Part shown: piece after piece, positions 16,678-24,725 of the stretch | Layout of the letters: the number at the start of each line of letters is the position of its first letter | Position numbering within the stretch: the first letter of the stretch is position 1 | Assembly (NCBI GenBank): GCA_903882665.1 | Contig: CAIRXW010000035.1 | Location: 1 to 64,000, forward strand | Source of the DNA: an uncultured Chlorobiaceae bacterium | GTDB taxonomy: Bacteria; Bacteroidota; Chlorobiia; Chlorobiales; Chlorobiaceae | Reading direction: 5' to 3' | DNA length: 64,000 bases | Program-made: the position numbers and the translations under genes | The notes under the pieces: model-generated | What the model was told of the DNA's origin: nothing | The model's input: only the letters and a program-made list of their open reading frames with translations | The model's database searches: none

Positions 16678-17549
16678 TTCAATTGACGCTTAATATAGTT
16701 ATTTCGTTTTCTGTATATTTCCTATTGTCTATTTCTTTTTTATTTGTTTACTTTTCGTCAAAAATATTCAATATCGCCAATGGCGCTATAATTGCTTTTG
16801 GTGCATATTTCTATCTTCTTTTTATAGATGCATTCTGTTTTCCTGTTTTAATCTCAGTCTTATTGTCAATTTGTTTATCAGTTTTAATCGGTATTCTTTG
16901 TGAGCTACTTGTTTTTCGTCAAATGCGTAAAAGAAATCCCACCCTATTAGCATATCTCATTGCATCTATTGGTTTGTATGTTGTCCTGCAAAACACTATT
17001 TCACTATACTTTGGTGATGATATAAAAGTTATCAACACCGCCGAAATAACGGTCGGTCATCAGATTTTTGGTGCATACATTACCACTGTTCAAATCATAA
17101 CAATATGTGTTTCACTTACATTCTTTATCGGTGTCAACCTGCTTCTACATCTTACCGCAACAGGTAAATCAATTCGCGCTGTTTCAAGCAATCCTGAACT
17201 CTGCAATATTTATGGCATTTCATCCAACAAAGTTATTCTCATCGCTTTCGCTCTTGGCTCAGCCTTAGCCGCAGTTGCAGGAATCCTGTCTGCAATGGAC
17301 ACCAACATGACGCCTACGTTTGGCTTTAATCTTTTGATGTATGGTATCGTTGCCATGATTATCGGAGGAGTTGGAAGCACCAGGGGGTTGCTTGCAGGTT
17401 CGTTATTGGTTGCAACGGCGCAACATCTTGCGGCATTTTACCTCGATACAAAATGGATGGATGCTGTTACCTACATTATTCTCATTCTGTTTTTGATCTG
17501 GAAGCCACTTGGTTTTAGCGGAAAACGGCTGAAAAAAGTGGAGGTGTAA
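16674..17549 (+). CDS. LivH-like ABC transporter permease
   Basis: A 291-residue polytopic permease of the HAAT/LIV class. The FSSKIFNIANGAIIAFGAY segment is the divergent form of the LivH signature (INFAHG-x-x-x-x-GAY), and RAVSSNPELCNIYGIS and GIVAMIIGGVGSTRGLLAGS are typical. About eight membrane helices are visible. It starts in the ATGA overlap with the GGDEF stop, which argues that the GGDEF gene is a functional part of this operon. The first ~100 codons are AT-rich and the remainder returns to normal composition. The compositional boundary therefore falls inside this gene. Confidence 0.88.
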   Translation: MIQLTLNIVISFSVYFLLSISFLFVYFSSKIFNIANGAIIAFGAYFYLLFIDAFCFPVLISVLLSICLSVLIGILCELLVFRQMRKRNPTLLAYLIASIGLYVVLQNTISLYFGDDIKVINTAEITVGHQIFGAYITTVQIITICVSLTFFIGVNLLLHLTATGKSIRAVSSNPELCNIYGISSNKVILIAFALGSALAAVAGILSAMDTNMTPTFGFNLLMYGIVAMIIGGVGSTRGLLAGSLLVATAQHLAAFYLDTKWMDAVTYIILILFLIWKPLGFSGKRLKKVEV

Positions 17550-17551
17550 AG

Positions 17552-18433
17552 ATGGAATATATTTTGCATCTCTTTATTCTGATCTGCTTTTATACCATGC
17601 TTTCGCAATGCCTGAATCTTTCTGCGGGTTTTGCCGGCCTTATCTCTTTGACCCATGCAGGGTTTTATGGCATCGGAGCATACACCACAGCAATTCTTTC
17701 TACATACTACAGCTTTTCATTTTGGCCGAGTATCCCACTGGCGATGATCATCAGTGGTTGCATTGCATTTATTGTCTCTCTTATCGCGTTGCGCACAGTG
17801 GATGATTATTTCATCATTTGCACACTTGGCATTCAGGTTATTCTTTTTTCCATCATGAATAACTGGATGGATTTGACCAGAGGACCGCTTGGTATTCCTG
17901 GCATTCCGTCCATCCAATTCTTAGGATTCAGCGTAGAGAGCAAAATTTCATTTTTGTTACTTTCACTATTCTTTGTTGTTGCTATTTGGTTTGTGTTGCG
18001 AAATATCTCCAGATCAGGTTTTGGGAAAACATTGATGGCAATCAGCGACGACGAAATCTACAGTCAAAGCATCGGCAAGAATGTCTATCTCGCCAAGACG
18101 GTCTCGTTCACGTTGAGCGCCATGTTGGCAGCCATCCCAGGTACGTTGTATGCTCATTATATCTCGTACATTGACCCGACAAGTTTCACTGTGAATGAAT
18201 CTATTTTTGTGCTTTCTATCGTCATTATTGGCGGACTTGGCAACCTCTCTGGCAGTTTTTTCGCATCGGCATTTTTAGTCTTGCTGCCCGAAGCGCTTCG
18301 TTTTGTTGGCATGCCTGACAGCATCGCGGCGAACATGCGGCAAATTATCTATGGCTTCATATTGGTCATTGTCATGATGACCGGCAAAAATGGTGTGCAG
18401 GAACTGTTTGAACCAGCAGTCAAAAAGAGTTGA
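17552..18433 (+). CDS. LivM-like ABC transporter permease
   Basis: A 293-residue permease of the LivM type. LNLSAGFAGLISLTHAGFYGIGAYT is the LivM signature region (G-x-x-x-L-x-HA-x-F-GIGAY), and IIGGLGNLSGSFFASAFL lies near the C-terminus. About nine membrane helices are seen. It starts 2 bases after livH and closes the cluster. Composition is normal for this genome. Together with LivG, LivF, LivH and the binding protein it completes one full HAAT importer. No terminator is obvious after it. The 171-base gap to the ATPase start contains the leader part of the 200-bp repeat. Confidence 0.88.
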   Translation: MEYILHLFILICFYTMLSQCLNLSAGFAGLISLTHAGFYGIGAYTTAILSTYYSFSFWPSIPLAMIISGCIAFIVSLIALRTVDDYFIICTLGIQVILFSIMNNWMDLTRGPLGIPGIPSIQFLGFSVESKISFLLLSLFFVVAIWFVLRNISRSGFGKTLMAISDDEIYSQSIGKNVYLAKTVSFTLSAMLAAIPGTLYAHYISYIDPTSFTVNESIFVLSIVIIGGLGNLSGSFFASAFLVLLPEALRFVGMPDSIAANMRQIIYGFILVIVMMTGKNGVQELFEPAVKKS

Positions 18434-18558
18434 TCGATACCCGCCACTCAACGCCTGTACAATAACTCCGGGCCTCTCTGTAATGTCGCTTAACTTCTTG
18501 CTCTGCTTTTGTTTTTGCGTTGTAAAATTTATATCCCGCCAAAATGCTGCTTTTTTGT

Positions 18559-18758
18559 TATCTTTGGCGTGATATAGGCTTTATTGCATATAATAAAAAC
18601 GGTTATGAGTAAAAAAAATATTTCTGGACGAAAAGCAGAAATTACCCTTTTACAGCAGGCATTGTCCTCGGCAAATTCAGAATTCATAGCTGTTTATGGG
18701 CGTCGTCGAGTAGGAAAGACCTATCTTGTACGGGAGTTTTTTGATAACGCGTTATGCT
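18559..18758 (+). repeat. Right copy of a 200-bp direct repeat bracketing the island
   Basis: This copy covers 46 leader bases and the first 51 codons of the intact ATPase gene. The left copy at 1425-1624 is aligned without gaps at about 84% identity. Both have the same orientation and enclose about 17 kb. This is what duplication of a target gene end by an incoming island, or recombination between two related ATPase genes, would leave. Confidence 0.85.
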
Positions 18759-20062
18759 TTGAGATTACCGGAATACATCGTGCTTCACTGAACGATCAGT
18801 TGGCGAACTTTGCTCATGCGCTTGACAAGGCTGCAGGAGTGTCGCTATCATCAGAGCGCTCGGCGACATGGTTTGAGGCATTTGTTCAGCTTGAACAGTT
18901 GCTCGATGTTCTGCTGACTCAAGAGGCTGAGACTAAGCGGGTTATTTTTTTTGATGAATTGCTCTGGCTCAACACGCCCCGCTCAAAGTTTTTATCAGCT
19001 TTGGAGCATTTCTGGAACAGTTACGGATCGCGCAAAAATAATCTTGTTCTTGTTGTCTGTGGTTCTGCTGCGTCATGGATATTGCAGCATATTGTGCGTG
19101 CAAGGGGTGGTCTTCATAACCGCCTTACCCGGCAAATCCGTCTGTTTCCATTTACTCTTGCTGAAACAGAGGAGTTTCTTCTGCATCGAGGAATCAACCT
19201 TACCCGTTATCAAATTACTGAAATTTATATGGTTATGGGTGGAGTTCCCTTCTACTTGATGCAAGCAGAACCCGGTTTTTCAGCAGCACAAATTATTGAC
19301 AAGGTCTGTTTTTCAGCAACTGGTTTGTTGCGAACCGAGTATGACCAGTTATTTGTTTCGCTTTTTGCCGAAAGTGAGCATCATCGTAAAATCGTCTCCT
19401 TGCTGGCCAAAAAGCATAGTGGCATGAACAGAAATGAGATTGTTGTGGCATCACACATCACAACAGGCGGAGGGCTTACCAAAATTCTTGAGGAGCTTGA
19501 GGCATCAGGATTTATTGAGTCACGCATTCCATTCGGGAAAAAAGAGCATGATATCATCTATCGCCTTTCCGATGAGTTTACACTCTTTTACTTTGCATGG
19601 GTCAAGCCTCTCGGCAAAAAAATAACGGAGCAGGGATACTGGATGTCGCGTCAAAGTGATCCAGCAAGAACGGCATGGTCTGGTTTTGCTTTTGAAACCC
19701 TTTGCATCAAGCATGTGCGAGCATTGAAATCGGCACTGGGAATTGCGGAAGTGCAAACAAGTGATGGCCCATGGCGTTATATGCCAGTTAAAGAGTCGCC
19801 TTTTGGAGGTGCACAGATTGATTTGCTGATAGACCGGCGTGATGCAACAATCAACATCTGTGAGATCAAATTTTATCAAGGGGAATTCACTCTCGATGCA
19901 GCTTATACCAATGAACTGCGTCGAAAAATGAATGTTTTCCGCCAAGTAACCGGTACACGGAAAAACATTTTTCTAACCATGATTACCACGTATGGCGTAA
20001 CCGATAATGCCTATCGAAAAGAGCTGGTATCGAATGTTCTTACATTGGATGCACTGTTCTGA
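18605..20062 (+). CDS. AAA ATPase with C-terminal DUF234/PD-(D/E)XK-like domain
   Basis: About 485 residues from ATG 18605. An upstream TTG at 18584 is less likely, because the repeat copy conserves the reading pattern from this ATG position. Walker A is GRRRVGKT (32-39), Walker B is RVIFFDELLWL, and sensor-type VVCGSAASW follows. The C-terminal third has the pattern of DUF234: winged-helix ITTGGGLTKILEELEASGFI, then a nuclease-like core AQIDLLIDR...ICEIKF, which is a D...ExK arrangement. Such ATPases are common in bacteria and archaea and often lie near mobile DNA. The function is unproven. It is intact, while its 5' end is duplicated in decayed form at 1425-1624. Confidence 0.85.
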   Translation: MSKKNISGRKAEITLLQQALSSANSEFIAVYGRRRVGKTYLVREFFDNALCFEITGIHRASLNDQLANFAHALDKAAGVSLSSERSATWFEAFVQLEQLLDVLLTQEAETKRVIFFDELLWLNTPRSKFLSALEHFWNSYGSRKNNLVLVVCGSAASWILQHIVRARGGLHNRLTRQIRLFPFTLAETEEFLLHRGINLTRYQITEIYMVMGGVPFYLMQAEPGFSAAQIIDKVCFSATGLLRTEYDQLFVSLFAESEHHRKIVSLLAKKHSGMNRNEIVVASHITTGGGLTKILEELEASGFIESRIPFGKKEHDIIYRLSDEFTLFYFAWVKPLGKKITEQGYWMSRQSDPARTAWSGFAFETLCIKHVRALKSALGIAEVQTSDGPWRYMPVKESPFGGAQIDLLIDRRDATINICEIKFYQGEFTLDAAYTNELRRKMNVFRQVTGTRKNIFLTMITTYGVTDNAYRKELVSNVLTLDALF

Positions 20063-20103
20063 ATAGCGATAAATCCTTTATTTTAAATAAATAAAAGCTT
20101 TAG

Positions 20104-20138
20104 TGCGCCAAAACACCCCTTGAGGGAGTGCTTTGGGC
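20104..20138. terminator. Probable bidirectional terminator between convergent genes
   Basis: A bulged hairpin (CGCC...GGGCG outer stem, CACCCCT...GGGAGTG inner stem with mismatches) lies between the ends of the ATPase gene and emrB. No long T-run is present, so efficiency is uncertain. Confidence 0.4.
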
Positions 20139-20156
20139 GACTTATGCTGGTAACGG

Positions 20157-21776
20157 TTAATGTGCCGCAGAGAGATCCGCTGGCTCCTTCTTCTGTATTC
20201 TGATCAGCAGCAGCAGAGGCAGGCATATTGTAAAGAGGAATGCTATCAGCATGAAGGCGTCCATGTAGGCAAGGTGGTAGCTCTGGGCGGTGAGGGTTCC
20301 TTCAAGCGCTTTGAGTGCTGCAATTTCAGCTCCGGCTGGTGATAGCCCGCCTCTCAGCGTGGCGGCTTGTTGCAGTACGTTGATCCTTTCTGCGGCTGCC
20401 GGGTCATAGGGGGAAAGATGGCTGAGCAGTTCCACCCGGTGTGTCGCCATGCGGTTGGTAATGTAGGTATTGGTGAGTGCAATACCGAATGAGCCGCCGA
20501 GCTGGCGCACCATGTTATTGAGCCCTGTCGCCTGGCCAATATCGCGGCCATGCAGCCCTGATACGGCGAGCATGGTGACGGGAATGAAGATGAAGCCGAG
20601 CGCCACACCGCGTACAAGCAGTACCCAGAAGAAGTTGGATGAGCCGGACTGCATGGTTTGCTGGCTGAGTTCAAAGCAGAAAAAAATAAAGGCAACCATG
20701 CCAAAGGCCATCAGCTTTTTTGGTGAAACACCCCGTTGCATAGCTATGCCGAGCGGGAGTGAAATGATACCGGTTACCATGGCGCTTGGAAAAAGTACCG
20801 TTCCGGTCAGTACGGCGGTAAAGCCGAGCAGTCGCTGTACAAAGACAGGAAAGACAAAGAGGGAGCCATAGAGACCGTAACCGACAATAAAGGTGAGGAC
20901 TGCTGCAATGGCGAGATTCTTGCTCCGGGCCAGGACGCGGAGATCGACTGCGGGCTCTTTGGTGTGCAGCTCCCACAAAACAAATCCAAGGAGGGCAGCC
21001 ACGGCAATGAAGGTGAAGAAGGTGATATAGGGCGTATCAAACCAGTCTTTCGATTGTCCCCGTTCAAGAATGAACTGAAGCGAGCCGATGCCGACGGCGA
21101 GAAGCCCGATACCCGTCCAGTCGATTTTTGAGACGGCATGGCGTACCTTTGGCTCCTTGAGAAAGGTGTAGGATGACCATGCGGCAAGAAGTCCGACCGG
21201 GATGTTGACAAAAAAGCACCACTCCCACGAGAAGTAATCTACCAGATAACCTCCAAGCAGCGGGCCAATGGTGGGGCCGAGCACAAGCCCCATTGAAAAG
21301 ATTCCGGTTGCCTTGCCGCGCTCTTCAGGACGGTAGGTTTCGTAGAGGATGGCCTGGGATGTTGGCAGAAGCGCACCGCCGCCGAGTCCCTGAATGAAGC
21401 GGAAGAAGACCAGCGCCCAGATATCGGTAGCCATGCCGCAAAAAAGCGATGCAAGCGTAAAGAGCAGGATGGAGCCGATGTAGTAGTTCCGCCGCCCGAG
21501 CAGGTTGCCGAGAAAACCTGAGAGAGGAATGACGATGACGTTGGCGATGGCATAGCTGGTGACCACCCATGAGACATCCTCAATGCTTGCCCCGAGGTTT
21601 CCGCTGATTTGCGTTATGGCGACGTTGACAATGGTGGTGTCGATAAGCTCAAGCATGGCCGAGACGATAACCGTCAGGGTGATGATGAGTTTGCGAAGTC
21701 CGGTGTCGTAGGTCTGAGCCGGATTCGGCAGCATTGCGGCTACCGAAGTGCCATTCTGTTGTTGTGGTCGAGCCAT
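20157..21776 (-). CDS. emrB: EmrB/QacA-type (DHA2) multidrug efflux transporter
   Basis: A 539-residue major facilitator of the 14-helix DHA2 family. LIDTTIVNVAITQISGNLG near residues 44-62 is the EmrB motif D1, and GFLGNLLGRRNYY is motif A. GLVLGPTIGPLLGGYLVDYFSWEWCFFVNIPVG is the antiporter motif C region. It uses the proton gradient to export hydrophobic drugs or metabolites. It is the last gene of the operon tolC-usp-emrA-emrB and begins 8 bases after emrA, forming the inner-membrane part of a tripartite pump. The operon appears to be driven by the sigma-54 promoter at 24573-24588. Confidence 0.92.
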   Translation of the reverse strand: MARPQQQNGTSVAAMLPNPAQTYDTGLRKLIITLTVIVSAMLELIDTTIVNVAITQISGNLGASIEDVSWVVTSYAIANVIVIPLSGFLGNLLGRRNYYIGSILLFTLASLFCGMATDIWALVFFRFIQGLGGGALLPTSQAILYETYRPEERGKATGIFSMGLVLGPTIGPLLGGYLVDYFSWEWCFFVNIPVGLLAAWSSYTFLKEPKVRHAVSKIDWTGIGLLAVGIGSLQFILERGQSKDWFDTPYITFFTFIAVAALLGFVLWELHTKEPAVDLRVLARSKNLAIAAVLTFIVGYGLYGSLFVFPVFVQRLLGFTAVLTGTVLFPSAMVTGIISLPLGIAMQRGVSPKKLMAFGMVAFIFFCFELSQQTMQSGSSNFFWVLLVRGVALGFIFIPVTMLAVSGLHGRDIGQATGLNNMVRQLGGSFGIALTNTYITNRMATHRVELLSHLSPYDPAAAERINVLQQAATLRGGLSPAGAEIAALKALEGTLTAQSYHLAYMDAFMLIAFLFTICLPLLLLIRIQKKEPADLSAAH

Positions 21777-21784
21777 GTATAAAT

Positions 21785-22783
21785 TTATTTTACCTTTACC
21801 TCTACCACAACGTTCATGCCAGCGGATAGCGGGTGGTTTTTATCGGGCTTTTCGGTAAAGATGATTTTTACCGGAATACGCTGGGTGACCTTCACAAAGT
21901 TGCCGCTGGCGTTGTCGGGGGGCAGCAGGGCGAATTGTGCTCCGGTACCCGATGAGAGCGACTCTACCTTTCCCTTGAACTCTTTGCCGGGGTATGCGTC
22001 CACCTTGATAACGACCGGCAGTCCGGGAGCTATTTTGTCGAGCTGGGTCTCCTTGAAATTAGCGTTCACCGTGAACTCATTGCTCCCGACAAGCGCGATG
22101 AGCTGCTGCCCTGGAGAGACGTACTGGCCAGGCTCAACATTCTTTTTCGAGATATGGCCTGATGCCGGAGCGGTGATGGTGGTGTAGGAGAGCTGAAGCT
22201 CGGCATTGCGCAGTTCAGCTTCCTTCAGTCGTACCTGTGCAGCCGCGCTGCTCTGTTGGCCTGCCGCTGCTGCATGTTGTGCAGACGATGCTTCAGCACC
22301 GGCATGGACAGCATCAAACTCTGCCTGTGAAATGACGTCCTGGTGGCGGAGATTTTCGTTTCGGCGCAGGTCGGCCTGCTGTTTGCGGCTTGTTGCTGAG
22401 GCTGCACGTGCGTTTGCTTCGGCGGCAAGCACGGATGCGCGGGCATTCTGCAGGGCGGCTTCAGCGATGTCACGCTTGATCTTGTAATCGGGAATTTCGA
22501 GCGTGATAAGGGTGTCTCCCTTGTTTACTCTTTGATTGGTGCTTACCACTACCGTACTGACTGTTCCCGGAATCCGGGAAATGACCGGGTAGATGTCTCC
22601 AACAATCTGAGCGTTGTCGGTCTCGACATAGAAGAAGGAGTGGTAAAGCTTGCTTCCGCCCCAGATCAGGGCGACAGCAGCGAGAACGCCAATAATGACC
22701 ATGCGCAGGGGCTTTGCAGCTTTTGGGCTCTCTTTTCCGGACGGGTTGTTTTCAGCCATTGTGTTTGATTCAGGTTGTTCCAT
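21785..22783 (-). CDS. emrA: EmrA/HlyD-type membrane fusion protein
   Basis: A 332-residue periplasmic adaptor. A short cytoplasmic N-terminus precedes one membrane helix (MVIIGVLAAVALIWGG). Next come the lipoyl-like half-motif ETDNAQIVGDIYPVISRIPG, an alanine- and glutamine-rich coiled coil (about 90-200), the second lipoyl half (TITAPASGHISKKNVEPGQ) and a beta-barrel. It bridges EmrB and TolC. The start at 22783 overlaps the usp gene by 14 bases. An internal ATG at 22759 is an alternative. Composition and motifs are normal. Confidence 0.9.
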   Translation of the reverse strand: MEQPESNTMAENNPSGKESPKAAKPLRMVIIGVLAAVALIWGGSKLYHSFFYVETDNAQIVGDIYPVISRIPGTVSTVVVSTNQRVNKGDTLITLEIPDYKIKRDIAEAALQNARASVLAAEANARAASATSRKQQADLRRNENLRHQDVISQAEFDAVHAGAEASSAQHAAAAGQQSSAAAQVRLKEAELRNAELQLSYTTITAPASGHISKKNVEPGQYVSPGQQLIALVGSNEFTVNANFKETQLDKIAPGLPVVIKVDAYPGKEFKGKVESLSSGTGAQFALLPPDNASGNFVKVTQRIPVKIIFTEKPDKNHPLSAGMNVVVEVKVK

Positions 22784-23198
22784 GGTCTTTGTTATTGTCA
22801 GGTGTTTTCAGTATCACGACGGGGCATGTGGCGTGGCGCAAAACCGCTTCGGCCGTGCTTCCTACCAGAAGCCTTCCTATTGCTGTGGTTCCGTGGGAAC
22901 CGAGCATGATCATATCGGCATGGTGCTCTTTTGCATAAAGGAGAATGGTGGCTGCGGGTTCGCCGTGCTCAACCGTGAAGAGGGCACGGGCCCTGTTTTC
23001 GGAGAGCATGTCGCTGTAGCGCGAAAATTCATGCAGGTGCCTGCTGAACAGGCCGTTCTCATGCTCTTCTTCCTGAACGACATAGAGCACAACGATTTCC
23101 GTATTGGCGCAGTGCATTGCAGCCGCATAGCGCACAACGGCATCTGAGGAGGCGGAAAAATCCACGGCGCAGATAATTTTTGTCAGAGGTTTCTCCAT
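22770..23198 (-). CDS. Universal stress protein (UspA family)
   Basis: A 142-residue UspA-fold protein. It starts ICAVDFSASSDAVVRYA and ends with the ATP-binding signature MLGSHGTTAIGRLLVGSTAE-x-x-x-R-H (G-2x-G-9x-G-S/T). That signature marks the nucleotide-binding MJ0577-like subgroup. It sits between tolC (1 base upstream) and emrA (14-base overlap), an uncommon place for a Usp. A role in sensing stress that accompanies efflux induction is a reasonable inference. Nothing is broken. Confidence 0.9.
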   Translation of the reverse strand: MEKPLTKIICAVDFSASSDAVVRYAAAMHCANTEIVVLYVVQEEEHENGLFSRHLHEFSRYSDMLSENRARALFTVEHGEPAATILLYAKEHHADMIMLGSHGTTAIGRLLVGSTAEAVLRHATCPVVILKTPDNNKDHGTT

Positions 23199-23199
23199 T

Positions 23200-24531
23200 T
23201 TACCAGAAAACCTCCCCGCTTGCCCGTTTCAGCGTATAGTTATTCATGACATAAGCATAAGCGGCCTGCAGCCGGGCAAGTTCAGCCTGTGAAAGGGAGG
23301 CTTCAGTATCGAGCAGGTCGAGCGCAGTGGCCATGCCGTTTTCGTAGCGGGCCCTGACGTGACGGGCTGCAAGTTCAGCCTGTTGCACCTGCACTTCGGT
23401 CGTGGTTATTTTTTCTGAAGCTGTCTGGAGGGCATGGAGGCTCTCCTCAACATCAGTTTTCACCTGCTGCTCGGTATCGATTCTCCGCTGTGTGGCCGCC
23501 CGCATCATGGCATTGCTCTCCTGCCGCTCTGCGCTGGTACGGAATCCGGTAAAGAGCGGAATTTCGAGGTGCAGGCCTGCGGCAACATTATTGCGCATTT
23601 CATTGATATCTGGTTGATAGCCGTTTGTGACGCCGTATGAGATGCTCCCGGTAACGATTGGCACACCTTGTTTCATGGCAAGGGAGCGATGCAGTTTTGC
23701 CGCTCTCTCATTCTCCCGGGAGAGTTGCAGCTCAAGGCGCTGCTCCAGTGCCTGAGCGACAAGGCCGGAGTTATCGGAGGCTGTCGGGGTCAGGGCAAAT
23801 GATCCCTGGAGCGCAAGGGTTGTGTTTTCCGCTATGCCGGTCAGTCGCCGCAGGGTTAACTCGCTGCGACGAAGTTCATGTTCAATATCGAGTGTTCTGT
23901 TTCGGGCAGCCGCGATACGCACTTCGGTGGAGAGGACATCGAAGCGGGTGGCCGATCCTGCCTGGTAACGTTTGGTTGTATAGTCGAGAGCCTTGTTGAG
24001 TGAGGCAATCTCTTTCTCCTCTACACGGAGATTTTCACGCAGAAAGAGAATGCCGTAAAAGAGCTGCACGGTTTGAAAGGAGAGCTCCCGGCGGGCCAGT
24101 TCCAGCGATTCTTCGGCTGTTTTTTTGCCACTCTTCGCCAGATTGACATTGGTGCCTCTTTTTCCGAAATCAAGCAGGGTTGCCCGTGCCGTTACTTTGG
24201 CGTCGTAGTTGTCGTTTGGCATGAATTGAATTTCTCCGCTGTTGCCGAAACTCATTTTTGAGACCGTATCGAGCCAGGTGTATCCCGCGCTGGCGCTTAT
24301 CTGCGGGAAATATGCGCTTCGGCTCTGGGTGATGCGGGCATCGGCTGCGGTAATCTCTTCAGCCACGGCTTTCAGTGCCGGATTGTTTTCGCGGACAAGA
24401 TGAATGGCTCGATCAAGGGTGAGTGGTTTTTTTGCCGGTTCATCAGCAGCGGTGGCAGGCGAAGGCCATGCCAGCATCAGTGCTGTTGCCGCAATACCGG
24501 CGGTTCTGGTCAGTATACTCTTCTTTGTCAT
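23200..24531 (-). CDS. TolC-family outer membrane efflux protein
   Basis: About 443 residues from ATG 24531. The frame extends 54 codons further upstream, but the inner ATG gives a clean signal peptide (TKKSILTRTAGIAATALMLA, cleaved near PATAA) and lies just downstream of the sigma-54 promoter. Two OEP repeats follow, each with long helical hairpins: LTLDRAIHLVRENNPALKAV in the first and RARYENGMATALDLLDTEASLSQAEL in the second. It forms the outer-membrane exit duct for the EmrAB pump. It is the first gene of the operon and is divergent from the sigma-54 activator gene. Confidence 0.9.
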   Translation of the reverse strand: MTKKSILTRTAGIAATALMLAWPSPATAADEPAKKPLTLDRAIHLVRENNPALKAVAEEITAADARITQSRSAYFPQISASAGYTWLDTVSKMSFGNSGEIQFMPNDNYDAKVTARATLLDFGKRGTNVNLAKSGKKTAEESLELARRELSFQTVQLFYGILFLRENLRVEEKEIASLNKALDYTTKRYQAGSATRFDVLSTEVRIAAARNRTLDIEHELRRSELTLRRLTGIAENTTLALQGSFALTPTASDNSGLVAQALEQRLELQLSRENERAAKLHRSLAMKQGVPIVTGSISYGVTNGYQPDINEMRNNVAAGLHLEIPLFTGFRTSAERQESNAMMRAATQRRIDTEQQVKTDVEESLHALQTASEKITTTEVQVQQAELAARHVRARYENGMATALDLLDTEASLSQAELARLQAAYAYVMNNYTLKRASGEVFW

Positions 24532-24572
24532 GGAGCTATGGTTTGTTCCGTTATATTCGTTGCTCTTAAATA

Positions 24573-24588
24573 TGCAATTAACATGCCG
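24573..24588 (-). promoter_or_regulatory. Sigma-54 (-24/-12) promoter of the efflux operon
   Basis: On the minus strand the sequence reads CGGCATGTTAATTGCA. Against the RpoN consensus TGGCACG-N4-TTGCW it keeps the essential GG and GC dinucleotides at exact spacing and all of TTGCA, with two changes (C for T, T for C). A transcription start about 12 bases on would leave a roughly 30-base leader before the tolC ATG. A sigma-54 activator gene lies divergently at 24726. Confidence 0.72.
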
Positions 24589-24725
24589 GAGCACGGAAAT
24601 ATGGCGATCATCATGTTTTTCAGGGGCATTTTGTTCGCTGTCGGGCGTTTGTTTTCTGAAAAAATAAGAATTTTCTGTATTATGTGTTCTCAAGTTTCAG
24701 GAATCTCATTTCTTTTTGTTGTGCC

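Noticed and set aside
18390-18572. 60-codon frame after livM
   Set aside because: It overlaps livM in another frame and the ATPase leader. Nothing protein-like.
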